Made by a program: the position numbers and the translations under genes. A DNA stretch of 64,000 nt from Deinococcus radiotolerans (GTDB lineage Bacteria > Deinococcota > Deinococci > Deinococcales > Deinococcaceae): the NCBI RefSeq assembly GCF_014647435.1, contig NZ_BMPE01000003.1, forward strand, positions 248,001 to 312,000, written 5' to 3'. Positions within the stretch are counted from its first letter, which is position 1, and the number at the start of each line of letters is the position of its first letter. Of the stretch, positions 46,040 to 55,914 are shown one piece after another. The notes beneath the pieces were generated by a model. It saw nothing but the letters and a program-made list of their open reading frames with translations, did no database searches and was not told the DNA's origin.

Positions 46040-46932
46040 GAGTCCCTCCCGAACAGGCGCAGCTGCGCGAAGCTGAAGATGGCGGCCAGCGCGGCAACGG
46101 CGTACGCAATGGCGCTCGCGTACCCGAAGTTGAAGCTGCGGAAGCCCTGCTGGTACAGGTACGTGCCCAGCGTCATGGTGGCGTTCCCGGGTCCGCTATT
46201 CGTGATCAGGGCCGGCTCCGTGAACAGTTGCAGCGTGCCGATCACGCTCAGGACCACGCAGAACAGCAGCGTGGGCCGCAGCAGCGGCAGGGTCATCTTC
46301 CAGAACTGCTGCCAGGGCGTCGCGCCGTCAATGGCGGCCGCCTCGTACACGTCCTCAGGAATCCCCTGGAGGCCCGCCAGGAGAATGATCGCGTTGTACC
46401 CCGTCCAGCGCCACGTCATGGCCAGGATGATCACGGCCATGGCGGGCACCGGCTGGTTCAGCCAGTCCACCTGCGGCAGGCCTAGGCCGCTCAGGGCGCG
46501 GTTCACGATGCCGAACTCCCCGTTGAACAGCAGGCGGAACACCGCCGAGTACGCCACGGTCCCCACCACCAGCGGCGCGAAGAATGCGAAGCGGAACAGC
46601 CCGCGCGCGCGCAGCAGGCGGCTGTTCAACGCGACGGCCAGCGTGGTCGCCAGGGTCAGCATCAGCGGCACCTGAATCACCAGGATCACCAGGGTGTTCT
46701 TCAGGGCGGTGCGGAAGAATTCGTCCCCGATCAGGCGCTGCCAGTTGCTCAGGCCGTATCCGGCAGCGGCGCCCAGGCGGGAATCCTTGAAGCTCATCAG
46801 GAAGGAACTCACGATCGGCCACGCCCAGAACGTCGCGAAGATCAGCAGGTACGGCAGGATGAACAGGTACGGGGCGAGCGGCACGCGTCGGCGGCGCCGC
46901 GTGGGTGGGGCAGGGGTGGGCACGGTCGTCAT
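46036..46932 (-). CDS. Sugar ABC transporter permease (MalF type)
   Basis: 298 aa with six membrane helices. The EAA-loop is YEAAAIDGATPWQQFWKMTL. A basic N-terminus (TRRRRRVPLAPY) precedes the first helix. GAGG lies before the ATG. It is separated from the binding-protein gene by 138 bp that contain an 11-bp-stem hairpin, and overlaps the MalG-type gene. Confidence 0.92.
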   Translation of the reverse strand: MTTVPTPAPPTRRRRRVPLAPYLFILPYLLIFATFWAWPIVSSFLMSFKDSRLGAAAGYGLSNWQRLIGDEFFRTALKNTLVILVIQVPLMLTLATTLAVALNSRLLRARGLFRFAFFAPLVVGTVAYSAVFRLLFNGEFGIVNRALSGLGLPQVDWLNQPVPAMAVIILAMTWRWTGYNAIILLAGLQGIPEDVYEAAAIDGATPWQQFWKMTLPLLRPTLLFCVVLSVIGTLQLFTEPALITNSGPGNATMTLGTYLYQQGFRSFNFGYASAIAYAVAALAAIFSFAQLRLFGRDS

Positions 46933-47031
46933 GGGATCCTCACGGGCAAAGAGGGCGGGCCGGATTCGCGGTCGCCGGGTGTGGCGGCGCGCTTCCGGCC
47001 CTGGAGGCGGCGAAGTTGGGTGGCAGTGGCC

Positions 47032-47064
47032 TGCGGGCAGCGCGTCACCGGGCCGCTGCCCGCA
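47032..47064 (-). terminator. Intercistronic hairpin between binding-protein and permease genes
   Basis: TGCGGGCAGCG (47032-47042) pairs perfectly with CGCTGCCCGCA (47054-47064) around an 11-nt loop, starting 6 bp after the binding-protein stop. It may act as partial terminator and 3' stabiliser so that more binding protein than permease is made. Confidence 0.55.
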
Positions 47065-47070
47065 CGGGGC

Positions 47071-48339
47071 TTACTTCGCGACGGGCAGGCCGGTGGCGGC
47101 GCTGATCTTCTTCGCGGCGTCGTTCAGGGCGTCCTGCGCGGTCTTGTACTTGCCCTTGATGTAGTCGGCCTGCACGACGATCATGACCTGACGGGCGTCC
47201 TGGAAGTACTGGGTGCCGCGCGCGGCGGGCACGTCGCCCAGCGTGTCGAGGATGGTCTTCCAGACGGTCTGATTGCCCCAGTACGGCTGCTTCTGGTTGA
47301 CGTAGGCGTCCTTGCTGGCGGTCAGCAGGCTGGGCACCAGGCCCTGGCTCTTGAGCATGGTGACCTGACCGTTCGTGGTGGCCAGGGCGTTTTCCATGAA
47401 GGCGTACGCGGCGGCCTTGTTCTTGCTGCTGCTGGGCAGGGCCAGGGCGCTGCCGCCCAGGTTGCTGGCGCGCACGCCGCCGGGCTTGCTGGCGGGCATG
47501 GGGTACACGCCCCACTTGCCGGACTGGTCGGCTGCGTTCGTACGGATGGTGCCCTCGTACCACGCGCCGAACATGGCGCTCGCCAGGCGGTTGGCCTTGA
47601 AGGCCGTGATCTGGCCGCCCCAGTCGGTGGTCATGACGACGTCATTGGCAAAGAGCTTCTTGACGGTGTCCAGCGCCTGCACGCAGCCGCTCTTGGCAAT
47701 GGTGATCTGCGTGGCGGTGTTGTCGAAGTAGAAGCAGCCGTTCTGGTTGGCGAGCATGCGGAACCACTCGTCGTCCTGGCCGTTGCCGACGGCACCCATC
47801 TTGACCTTGCCGCCGAACTTCGCGTTGACCTTCTTGCCCGCGGCGATGAAGTCATCCCAGGTCTTGATGCCGTTCGGGTTCACGCCCGCCTGCTGGTACA
47901 GGTCGCGGCGGTAGAAGATCACGACGGGGCCGGAATCCCAGGGCATGGCGTAGCGTTTGTTGCCGACCGCCAGTTCCGTCCACTTGAAAGCGGGGAAGGA
48001 CTTGGCGTACTTCGCGGCGCCCAGGGTGTTCAGGTCGGTGAAGCAGTCGGGGAAGCGCGCCCAGAACACTTCGGCCTCGTTGTTCTCGATGGAGTACACG
48101 TCGGGCATGTCCGCGCCGCCGGCGGCGCAGCCGGCCAGGCCGCGGTCGTACACGTTCTGGTTGCCCAGGTCGACCACGTTGACCTTCACGTTGGGGTACT
48201 TCTTGTTGAAGCTGGGGATGGTGCTTTCCAGCGCCTTAGCGGCGGCGTCCCAGGACCAGACGGTCACGGTGCCCGAGAGGCTCTGGGCGGAGGCGGTGCC
48301 CATCAGGGCGAGGGCGGTCAGCAGGGCAAGTTTCTTCAT
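47071..48339 (-). CDS. Sugar ABC transporter substrate-binding protein (MalE type)
   Basis: 422 aa. Signal peptide MKKLALLTALALMGTASAQ with a Sec cleavage site and no lipobox. The mature protein is a family 1 extracellular solute-binding protein: VTVWSWDAAAKALESTIPSF, RYAMPWDSGPVVIFYRRDLY and GGSALALPSSSKNKAAAYAF. AGGAG precedes the ATG. Linkage to a GH42 enzyme suggests a galactose-containing oligosaccharide as ligand. Two LacI-type operators lie 25 and 69 bp upstream of its start. Confidence 0.93.
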   Translation of the reverse strand: MKKLALLTALALMGTASAQSLSGTVTVWSWDAAAKALESTIPSFNKKYPNVKVNVVDLGNQNVYDRGLAGCAAGGADMPDVYSIENNEAEVFWARFPDCFTDLNTLGAAKYAKSFPAFKWTELAVGNKRYAMPWDSGPVVIFYRRDLYQQAGVNPNGIKTWDDFIAAGKKVNAKFGGKVKMGAVGNGQDDEWFRMLANQNGCFYFDNTATQITIAKSGCVQALDTVKKLFANDVVMTTDWGGQITAFKANRLASAMFGAWYEGTIRTNAADQSGKWGVYPMPASKPGGVRASNLGGSALALPSSSKNKAAAYAFMENALATTNGQVTMLKSQGLVPSLLTASKDAYVNQKQPYWGNQTVWKTILDTLGDVPAARGTQYFQDARQVMIVVQADYIKGKYKTAQDALNDAAKKISAATGLPVAK

Positions 48340-48363
48340 GGCGTCTCCTGGAGGGACGAGGTA

Positions 48364-48376
48364 AGTAACCGGTTTC
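48364..48376. promoter_or_regulatory. LacI-type operator O1
   Basis: AGTAACCGGTTTC, with the palindromic core AACCGGTT and the central CG pair usual for LacI-family sites. It lies 25 bp before the binding-protein ATG, downstream of any likely promoter. Confidence 0.75.
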
Positions 48377-48407
48377 CGCACGGTGGCTCACGTCGACTTC
48401 GATCTGT

Positions 48408-48420
48408 AGTAACCGGTTTC
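48408..48420. promoter_or_regulatory. LacI-type operator O2
   Basis: Identical 13-bp copy of O1, 44 bp away (about four helical turns), so both face the same side of the DNA. It probably overlaps the promoter of the sugar operon. Confidence 0.75.
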
Positions 48421-48510
48421 TGAATGACAGCGAAGTGACGTGGACACCGTGCAGGACGAAGTGAAGATTGGCGGGGCGCTGCGGTCGGCGCCTGTGTCCA
48501 TAAGGACGGG

Positions 48511-48540
48511 TTTACTTGTGATACATCTGGAGCATACATT
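48511..48540 (+). promoter_or_regulatory. Candidate lacI promoter
   Basis: TTTACT (48511-48516), an 18-bp spacer and TACATT (48535-48540) give a moderate sigma-70-like promoter. The start of transcription would fall inside operator O3, consistent with autorepression. Confidence 0.4.
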
Positions 48541-48542
48541 TG

Positions 48543-48555
48543 AGTAACCGGTTTC
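48543..48555. promoter_or_regulatory. LacI-type operator O3, next to lacI
   Basis: Third identical copy of AGTAACCGGTTTC, 135 bp from O2. It ends just before the purine-rich ribosome binding site of the lacI gene, so it would control lacI itself and could also loop to O1 and O2. Confidence 0.75.
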
Positions 48556-48571
48556 GCAAGGGGGGAACACC

Positions 48572-49603
48572 ATCCGCAAAAAAGCCCCAACCATCTACGA
48601 CATCGCCGTGCGCGCGCAGGTCTCCGTCGCCACGGTCTCCCGCGTCCTCAACGGCCACAGCACCGTCAACGAAGTCCTGCGCGAACGCGTCGAACAGGCC
48701 ATGCGCGAACTGCGCTTCCGCCCCAACCGCATCGCCCAGACCCTCTACCACCACCGCAGCAAGACCATCGGCTGCATCCTCCCCGACATCGGCAACCCCT
48801 TCTTCAGCCAGCTGTTCCTGCAACTGGAAATCGGCGCGTTCGAACGCGGCTACACCATGATCCTGGGCAACACCGTCAGCACCCGCGACATGGAACTCAC
48901 CTACCTGCACGCCCTCACCGAACGCCAGGTCGACGGCCTGCTGTACCTCGGCGGTCTCGCCAACGACACCCACCCCGACCCCGAAGCGCTGCGCACCCTG
49001 CACGACATCGCCGAACGCCTCCCCATCGTGGCCGTCAACGGCGACGTCCCCGGCGCGCCCCTGGCCGCCAGCGTCCGCGCGGACGAATGCGGCGGCACGC
49101 GCGCGCTGCTGGAACTGCTTCACGCACGCGGCCACACTCGCGTCGCCTTCCTGGGGGGCCTGCCCGACGTCACCACCAGCGTCGAGAAACTCGACCTGTA
49201 CCGCACCTGGCACCCCACCCATCCCCCCGACTGGGTGCAGCTCAGCGGCCTGACCATCAACGCGGGCCGCGCCGCCATGACCGCCCTGCTGGGCAGCGGC
49301 CCCCTCCCCACCGCCTGCCTGTGCGTCAACGACCTCGTGGCCGCCGGGGCGCTGGCCGTCGCGCACGAACGCGGCCTGAACGTCCCTGGCGACCTGTCCA
49401 TCGTGGGCTTTGACGACATCTTCGTCGCGCAGGTCGTCACCCCACCCCTCACCAGCGTCAGCCACAACTACGCCGAGGTGGCCCGGCAGGCCCTCGACGC
49501 CCTGCTCCACGCCATCGAAGGCCAGAAACCCGAACGGCACATCACCGTCCCCACCCAGCTCGTCGAACGCGACTCCGTCAGCTCACCCCTCGTGCACAGC
49601 TGA
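48572..49603 (+). CDS. LacI family repressor of the sugar/beta-galactosidase operon, with probable ATC start
   Basis: 343 aa if begun at ATC 48572. The N-terminus then reads (M)RKKAPTIYDIAVRAQVSVA followed by TVSRVLNG, exactly where LacI-family helix-turn-helix domains start. There is no ATG, GTG or TTG in this frame between the stop at 48545-48547 and GTG 48608, and the GTG would remove half of the recognition helix unit. AAGGGGGGA lies at a good distance before the ATC. The hinge helix and the periplasmic-binding-like ligand domain (about 60-340) follow, with IGCILPDIGNPFFSQLF and VGFDDIFVAQVVTPPLTSV. Three identical operators lie upstream. A base error turning ATG into ATC is the main alternative. 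Confidence 0.88.
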   Translation: MRKKAPTIYDIAVRAQVSVATVSRVLNGHSTVNEVLRERVEQAMRELRFRPNRIAQTLYHHRSKTIGCILPDIGNPFFSQLFLQLEIGAFERGYTMILGNTVSTRDMELTYLHALTERQVDGLLYLGGLANDTHPDPEALRTLHDIAERLPIVAVNGDVPGAPLAASVRADECGGTRALLELLHARGHTRVAFLGGLPDVTTSVEKLDLYRTWHPTHPPDWVQLSGLTINAGRAAMTALLGSGPLPTACLCVNDLVAAGALAVAHERGLNVPGDLSIVGFDDIFVAQVVTPPLTSVSHNYAEVARQALDALLHAIEGQKPERHITVPTQLVERDSVSSPLVHS

Positions 49604-49657
49604 GCGAGCGGCAGGAACCGGTTGAGCGGCGATCCGGTCCCTGCCGCTGTCCGACCG

Positions 49658-50266
49658 TCATCCAGGCAGCAGGAAGAGGCCGAGGGCTGCGGTCTGTCGC
49701 TCACTGTCCTGCACAGGCCGGAAGTACCGGGCGGTCAGGGCATCGAGGTCACGTCGCAACTCCGTCAGCTCGTCTGGACTCAGGTTCAAGGGCACCCAGC
49801 GGGTCACGGTATGTGCTGGCGCGAACACCTGAGCGTAGGTTTCGGACACGCTCAAGTCACCCATCACAGGATCTACCTGTAGCACCCCATGTTCGAAGAA
49901 GAGCCGCAGGTGAATGTTCATTTCCGGCAGGTCAAGTCGACTGTAACTGCGTTCCAGACCCGCCTTGAGCGTTAGGTTCAGCCGCTCGTTCAGGTACGCG
50001 CTCAAGGAGGGGTAGGGTGAATCGCGGAACGGCACGTCGAACGTTGAATGCGCGGGGATGTAGCGGCGTACACTGCGGCCCGCACGGCGCTCGATGCTGG
50101 CGATAGTCAACACGTCTGCTGCCAGTAGGCGCTTCACGCGTCGGTACGTCGTGTTGGGTTTCGTGCCAGTCAGGTGCGCGAGCTCAGTCACGCTGCGCGG
50201 GTGCTCGTAACAGCGAGCCAGCAGGGTGAGGTGAGGGGGGTCGAACAGCAGCTCAGCGCGCTTCAC
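49658..50266 (-). CDS. Winged-helix transcriptional regulator (ArsR-like)
   Basis: 202 aa, GTG start. The N-terminal winged helix (MKRAELLFDPPHLTLLARC then SVTELAHLTGTKPNTTYRRV) resembles the ArsR-like HTH group with a longer C-terminal domain. No metal-binding Cys pattern. The C-terminal ~110 residues are a mixed alpha/beta domain I do not recognise. It is divergent from the serine hydrolase gene and their 5' ends nearly touch, so it probably regulates that gene. Its stop lies 52 bp from the end of lacI. Confidence 0.75.
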   Translation of the reverse strand: MKRAELLFDPPHLTLLARCYEHPRSVTELAHLTGTKPNTTYRRVKRLLAADVLTIASIERRAGRSVRRYIPAHSTFDVPFRDSPYPSLSAYLNERLNLTLKAGLERSYSRLDLPEMNIHLRLFFEHGVLQVDPVMGDLSVSETYAQVFAPAHTVTRWVPLNLSPDELTELRRDLDALTARYFRPVQDSERQTAALGLFLLPG

Positions 50267-50332
50267 TCCAGCATGATTTCAGGTCTTGCTGATCACGTTG
50301 GGGCACGCGAGCTTCAGGGTGTGCCCGTACCC

Positions 50333-51400
50333 ATGACCCTGGACGTCCTGATTGAGCAGGCCCGCCGGACTCATTCCTCTGCCCTCTGCGTCATGCAGGG
50401 CGGTGAAGTACTGATTGACGAAGCCCCGAACCACACGGGCGGCCGGCCCATTGAGACCATGAGTGTCACGAAGGCCGTACTTAGCCTGCTGGTTGGCCGG
50501 GCAGTGACACTGGGCGTCCTGCCGGGGGCGGACGTGGCAGTTGCTGAGTACTACCCAGAATGGCGGCAGGGCCGCAAGGCGGACGTCACGCTGCAGCACC
50601 TCATGACCCATACCAGTGGTTTACAGAACGTGCCCGCCGCCCCTGAAGAGATCTATCCCAGCCCGGATTTCGTGCAGCTGGCCCTTTGCGCGGAACTGCG
50701 CCACGCGCCAGGTACGGCCTTCAGCTACAACAATAAGGCGGTGAACCTCATCTGTGGCCTGCTGGACCGCGCGACCGGACAGCGGGCTGATGACTTCGCC
50801 CGTGCGGAACTGTTCGCTCCTCTTGGCATCCACGAATGGCAGTGGGATCGGGACAGGGCAGGTACGCCTCACGGCATGAGCGGTCTTCAACTTCGCGCAA
50901 GAGATTTGGCGCGGCTGGCACAGCTCACACTCCGTGGTGGTGAAGGCCTGATCACACCGTCCTGGATTCACGCCAGCACCTGCCCGGCCACGCCAGCGAC
51001 CCCACGCATGGGCCTGCTGTGGTGGACATGGCATCCGCAGACGACATACACGGTCACGGACGCGCACGTGCAGCACCTGCGCGAGGCGCAGGCCAGCCCA
51101 ACGCAGATTGGCGCCCTGACCACCCTGCGCGGCACGCACACTCGCCAGGACTTCCACACACTGATGGGTACGGTGGGGTTCGATCCCACACAAGTGCCCG
51201 CTGGGACCCGCTGGCTGCAAGAGGATCCCGGCCCGCGCCGGGGCTGGTGTCATGACGGCTGGCTGGGTCAGTACCTCGTGGTGGACGCAGAGGCCGATCT
51301 GGTCGCCGTACGCCTGATCGCCGCCGATCAGCCCGGAGTGGGGAGCGCGGGGAGCAGTTGGCCGGAATTCATGGATGACGTGTTCTCGCTGGCCCGTTAG
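50333..51400 (+). CDS. Serine hydrolase, beta-lactamase class C/penicillin-binding-protein-like
   Basis: 355 aa from MTLDVLIEQARRTHSS. The SxxK motif is SVTK (in METMSVTKAVLSLLVGR-type context), the YxN motif is YNN in GTAFSYNNKAVNLICG, and HTSGL lies between them. No signal peptide is present, so it is probably cytoplasmic and an esterase or peptidase rather than a cell-wall enzyme. A start at 50273 would add 20 residues but would leave only 6 bp to the divergent regulator. GC content is somewhat lower than in the surrounding operons. The stop is 3 bp from a convergent gene. Confidence 0.82.
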   Translation: MTLDVLIEQARRTHSSALCVMQGGEVLIDEAPNHTGGRPIETMSVTKAVLSLLVGRAVTLGVLPGADVAVAEYYPEWRQGRKADVTLQHLMTHTSGLQNVPAAPEEIYPSPDFVQLALCAELRHAPGTAFSYNNKAVNLICGLLDRATGQRADDFARAELFAPLGIHEWQWDRDRAGTPHGMSGLQLRARDLARLAQLTLRGGEGLITPSWIHASTCPATPATPRMGLLWWTWHPQTTYTVTDAHVQHLREAQASPTQIGALTTLRGTHTRQDFHTLMGTVGFDPTQVPAGTRWLQEDPGPRRGWCHDGWLGQYLVVDAEADLVAVRLIAADQPGVGSAGSSWPEFMDDVFSLAR

Positions 51401-51403
51401 AGG

Positions 51404-53197
<1,794 letters not shown>

Positions 53198-53249
53198 GCG
53201 CGGGCCTCCTTGCAGGAATGGGGGAGAGGGGAGGGGCTGGAACCTCCCG

Positions 53250-53278
53250 AGCGTACGGGGAGTGAACGTGAACGTCAA
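53250..53278 (-). promoter_or_regulatory. Promoter of the large acyl-CoA dehydrogenase gene
   Basis: On the minus strand: TTGACG (53278-53273), a 17-bp spacer and TACGCT (53255-53250). The repeated TGAACG units in and beside it (53263-53268, and another just after 53281) could be regulator half-sites. Confidence 0.5.
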
Positions 53279-53329
53279 CTTTGAACGCCCGCGTTAAGAT
53301 GGGGGCATTCCACCCCGGGAGGACCCACC

Positions 53330-54304
53330 ATGCGCGCCTTGACCTGCACCGCCTTCGATGAACCCGAAACCCTGATCGTCACCGAGCAGCCCACCCCGAC
53401 CCCCGGCCCCGGCGAGGTCCTGATCCGCGTGCAGGCTGCCAGCGTGAACTACCCCGACGCCCTGATGGTGCAGGGCAAGTATCAGGTGCGCCCACCCCTG
53501 CCCTTCACGCCCGGCGCGGAGGCCGCCGGAACCGTCGAGGCCGTCGGGGAAGGCGTCACGCACCTTCAGGTCGGCCAGCGCGTCGCCGCGTTCACCGGCA
53601 CCGGCGCGTTCGCCACGCACCTGATCGCCCCCGCCGCCGCCACGCTGCCCCTCCCGGACGACCTGGACCTGAACGTCGCCGCGACCCTGCCGCTCGCGTA
53701 CGGGACCGCCATGCACGCTCTGATCGACCGCGGGCAACTCAAGGCCGGTGAGATGCTGCTGGTCCTGGGCGCCGCCGGGGGTGTCGGCCTCGCCGCCGTC
53801 ATGATCGGTAAGGCCCTCGGGGCGCGCGTGATCGCCGCCGCCAGCACCCCTGAGAAACTCGAACTCGCGCGGGCGCACGGTGCGGACGATCTGATCAATT
53901 ACGCCCAGACCGACCTGAAGGCGGCCCTGAACGACCTGAGCGGGAAGAAGGGCGTGGACGTCATCCTCGATCCCGTCGGGGACCGCTGGGCCGAGAGTGC
54001 CTTTCGCGCCATCGCCTGGGGCGGCCGGTACCTCGTGATCGGCTTCGCGGGCGGCGAGATCCCGAAACTGCCGCTGAACCTCCCGCTGCTCAAGGGCGCG
54101 TCCATCGTGGGGGTCTTCTGGGGCGAGTACGCCCGGCGCGACCCACGCGGCAACGCCCGCCACCTCACCCAGCTGGCCGAATGGGTGCGCAGCGGCACGC
54201 TGAACCCCGAGATCAGCCGCACCTACAGCCTGGAGGACGCGCCGCAGGCCATGCGGGATCTGCTGGAGCGGCGCGTGACCGGGAAAGTGATCGTCACGCC
54301 GTGA
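53330..54304 (+). CDS. Quinone oxidoreductase-like, zinc-free medium-chain dehydrogenase
   Basis: 324 aa. The GroES-like N-terminal domain (about 1-120: VRVQAASVNYPDALMVQGKY-type segment, FTPGAEAAGTVEAVGEGV) is followed by a Rossmann domain with VLGAAGGVGLAAVMIGKALG (about 143-162). The structural-zinc Cys cluster is absent, as in NADPH:quinone oxidoreductases. GGGAGG precedes the ATG and a TAAGAT box lies 29 bp before it. The stop overlaps the MerR gene (GTGA), so the two are co-translated. Confidence 0.9.
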   Translation: MRALTCTAFDEPETLIVTEQPTPTPGPGEVLIRVQAASVNYPDALMVQGKYQVRPPLPFTPGAEAAGTVEAVGEGVTHLQVGQRVAAFTGTGAFATHLIAPAAATLPLPDDLDLNVAATLPLAYGTAMHALIDRGQLKAGEMLLVLGAAGGVGLAAVMIGKALGARVIAAASTPEKLELARAHGADDLINYAQTDLKAALNDLSGKKGVDVILDPVGDRWAESAFRAIAWGGRYLVIGFAGGEIPKLPLNLPLLKGASIVGVFWGEYARRDPRGNARHLTQLAEWVRSGTLNPEISRTYSLEDAPQAMRDLLERRVTGKVIVTP

Positions 54305-54759
54305 ACCCCACCTACTACACCACCGCTGAACTCGCGCGCGCGGCGCACGTGACCCGCCGGACCGTCATGCACTACGCCGAACTGGGCCTGCTGACTCCGG
54401 ATCAGGTGACCGCGTCGGGCCGCGCGCTGTACGGCCCGTACGCCCTGCGGCTGCTGCGCGACCTGATCGACCTGCGCGCCCTGGGCTTCACGCTGGAAGA
54501 AGCGCGGGACGCCGTCACCCTGCGCCGCGCCACGCACGACGTGAACGGCGTGTACCACCGCGACTGGACCCGCGCGGACATTCCCATCAGCGATGAACGC
54601 CTCCAGGCCCTTCAGGTGAAACTGCGGACCGTGCATGACGCCTACGAGCGTCAGGCGGACAACCTCGAACGCTTCGACCGCTGGCTTACCAAGCGCTTCA
54701 CGGGCGGACAGCTGCCCACTGAATCCGAAGGGGATGAACCGGACAGTGACGTGCCCTGA
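54301..54759 (+). CDS. MerR family transcriptional regulator
   Basis: 152 aa, GTG start in a GTGA overlap with the oxidoreductase gene. The N-terminal HTH reads YYTTAELARAAHVTRRTVMH, then YAELGLLTPD, with the family-typical second wing. A dimer helix (LQVKLRTVHDAYERQADNLE) follows, and an acidic tail. No Cys is present, so it is not a metal or superoxide sensor. It may control the coupled oxidoreductase and possibly the divergent acyl-CoA dehydrogenase. Confidence 0.88.
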   Translation: MNPTYYTTAELARAAHVTRRTVMHYAELGLLTPDQVTASGRALYGPYALRLLRDLIDLRALGFTLEEARDAVTLRRATHDVNGVYHRDWTRADIPISDERLQALQVKLRTVHDAYERQADNLERFDRWLTKRFTGGQLPTESEGDEPDSDVP

Positions 54760-54771
54760 CGCGGGCACTGG

Positions 54772-55905
54772 TCAGCGCACCGCCTGACCGGCCACCCACA
54801 CGCCCTGTACCTCCAGCGCGGGATTCAGGGCCACCAGATCCGCGCGCAGCCCGACGCGCAGTTCCCCGCGGTCGTGCAGGCCCACCGAGCGGGCGGGCGT
54901 GAGGCTGGCCATGCGGCTCGCCTCGGGCAGCGGCACCCCGGCCGCCACGGCGCGCCGCAGCGCCTCGTCCATCGTGAGGACACTCCCGGCAAGCGTGCCG
55001 TCGGGCAGGGTGGCGTGCGCGCCGCGCACCGTGACGGGCTGCCCGCCCAGTTCGCTCTGGCCGTCGCTCAGCCCGGCGGCACGCATGGCGTCCGTGATCA
55101 GCATGACTCGCTCCGGCGCGGCCGCCCGCGCCAGCCGGAACGCTGTGTCGTGCACGTGCACGCCGTCCAGGATGACTTCCAGTACCGCCAGCGGGTCCGC
55201 CATCAGCGCGCCGGCCGGGCCGGGTACGCGGCCCTCCACACCGCCCATGGCGTTGAACAGGTGCGTCGCGGCGCCCTGACCGCCGCTGGCATGCACGGTG
55301 GCCAGCAGCGCGCTCACGGTGTCCGCGTCCGCGCGGGTGTGCCCCACGCCCACCCGCACGCCCGCCCGCGCGAACTGCACGGCCGCGGCCGCCGCGCCCG
55401 GCAGTTCCGGCGCGAGGGTCACGGCGCGCACCACCCCCAGCGCCAGCACCTCCGCCAGCCGCTCGGGCGTGGGGGCCAGCGTGAAGGGCGGCTGCGCGCC
55501 CAGCCGCTGCGCACTGATGAACGGGCCCTCCAGGTGCGCGCCGGGCACGTCCGCGCCGCCCGGCACCGGCGCGTGCATGATGGCCGCCACGGCCCGCAGG
55601 GCGTCCAGCACCCGCTCCCAGGGGTTCGTGATGGTCGTGGGCAGCAGCGTGGTCGTGCCGCAGCTGGCGTGCAGCCGCGCCAGGGTCGCCAGGCCCTCGG
55701 GGCCGTCCATGGTGTCCCCGCCGCCCCCGCCGTGCACGTGCGTGTCTACGAAGCCCGGCAGGATCAGCGTGTCGGTGGGCGCTGACTCGTCTGGCGTGAC
55801 TGTCTCGATCCGCCCGACCCGCAGGGATAGGGTGCCGGGCGTGAGGCCCTGGGGAAGCAGCAGCAGGCCCCGCAGGACCGTGGACTCAGGGGCGGTGTGC
55901 GTCAC
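54772..55905 (-). CDS. nagA: N-acetylglucosamine-6-phosphate deacetylase
   Basis: 377 aa, GTG start. The amidohydrolase metal motif HVHGGGGGD is at about residue 56. Other signatures: HLEGPFISAQRLGA (about 123, with the metal Glu), GHTRADADT (metal His), THLFNAMGG (metal His) and LITDAMRAAGLSDG (catalytic Asp). It removes acetate from GlcNAc-6-phosphate to give glucosamine-6-phosphate, the substrate of the SIS-domain deaminase at 62580-63614. It follows the PAS-GGDEF-EAL gene by 10 bp, an odd partner for a shared transcript. Confidence 0.94.
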   Translation of the reverse strand: MTHTAPESTVLRGLLLLPQGLTPGTLSLRVGRIETVTPDESAPTDTLILPGFVDTHVHGGGGGDTMDGPEGLATLARLHASCGTTTLLPTTITNPWERVLDALRAVAAIMHAPVPGGADVPGAHLEGPFISAQRLGAQPPFTLAPTPERLAEVLALGVVRAVTLAPELPGAAAAAVQFARAGVRVGVGHTRADADTVSALLATVHASGGQGAATHLFNAMGGVEGRVPGPAGALMADPLAVLEVILDGVHVHDTAFRLARAAAPERVMLITDAMRAAGLSDGQSELGGQPVTVRGAHATLPDGTLAGSVLTMDEALRRAVAAGVPLPEASRMASLTPARSVGLHDRGELRVGLRADLVALNPALEVQGVWVAGQAVR

Positions 55906-55914
55906 GCCTGAGTC

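Noticed and set aside
48540..48860. TTG-initiated frame MSNRFRKGGTPSAKK overlapping the start of lacI
   Set aside because: It is in another frame, runs into Ser/Ala/Pro-rich shadow sequence, and would translate through operator O3.
49616..49623. Fourth AACCGGTT just after the lacI stop
   Set aside because: Only the 8-bp core matches and the flanks differ from the three identical operators; a chance palindrome is likely.
54759..54790. Possible hairpin CTGAC/GTCAG between the MerR and nagA genes
   Set aside because: Only five base pairs with a 10-nt loop and no T-tract.
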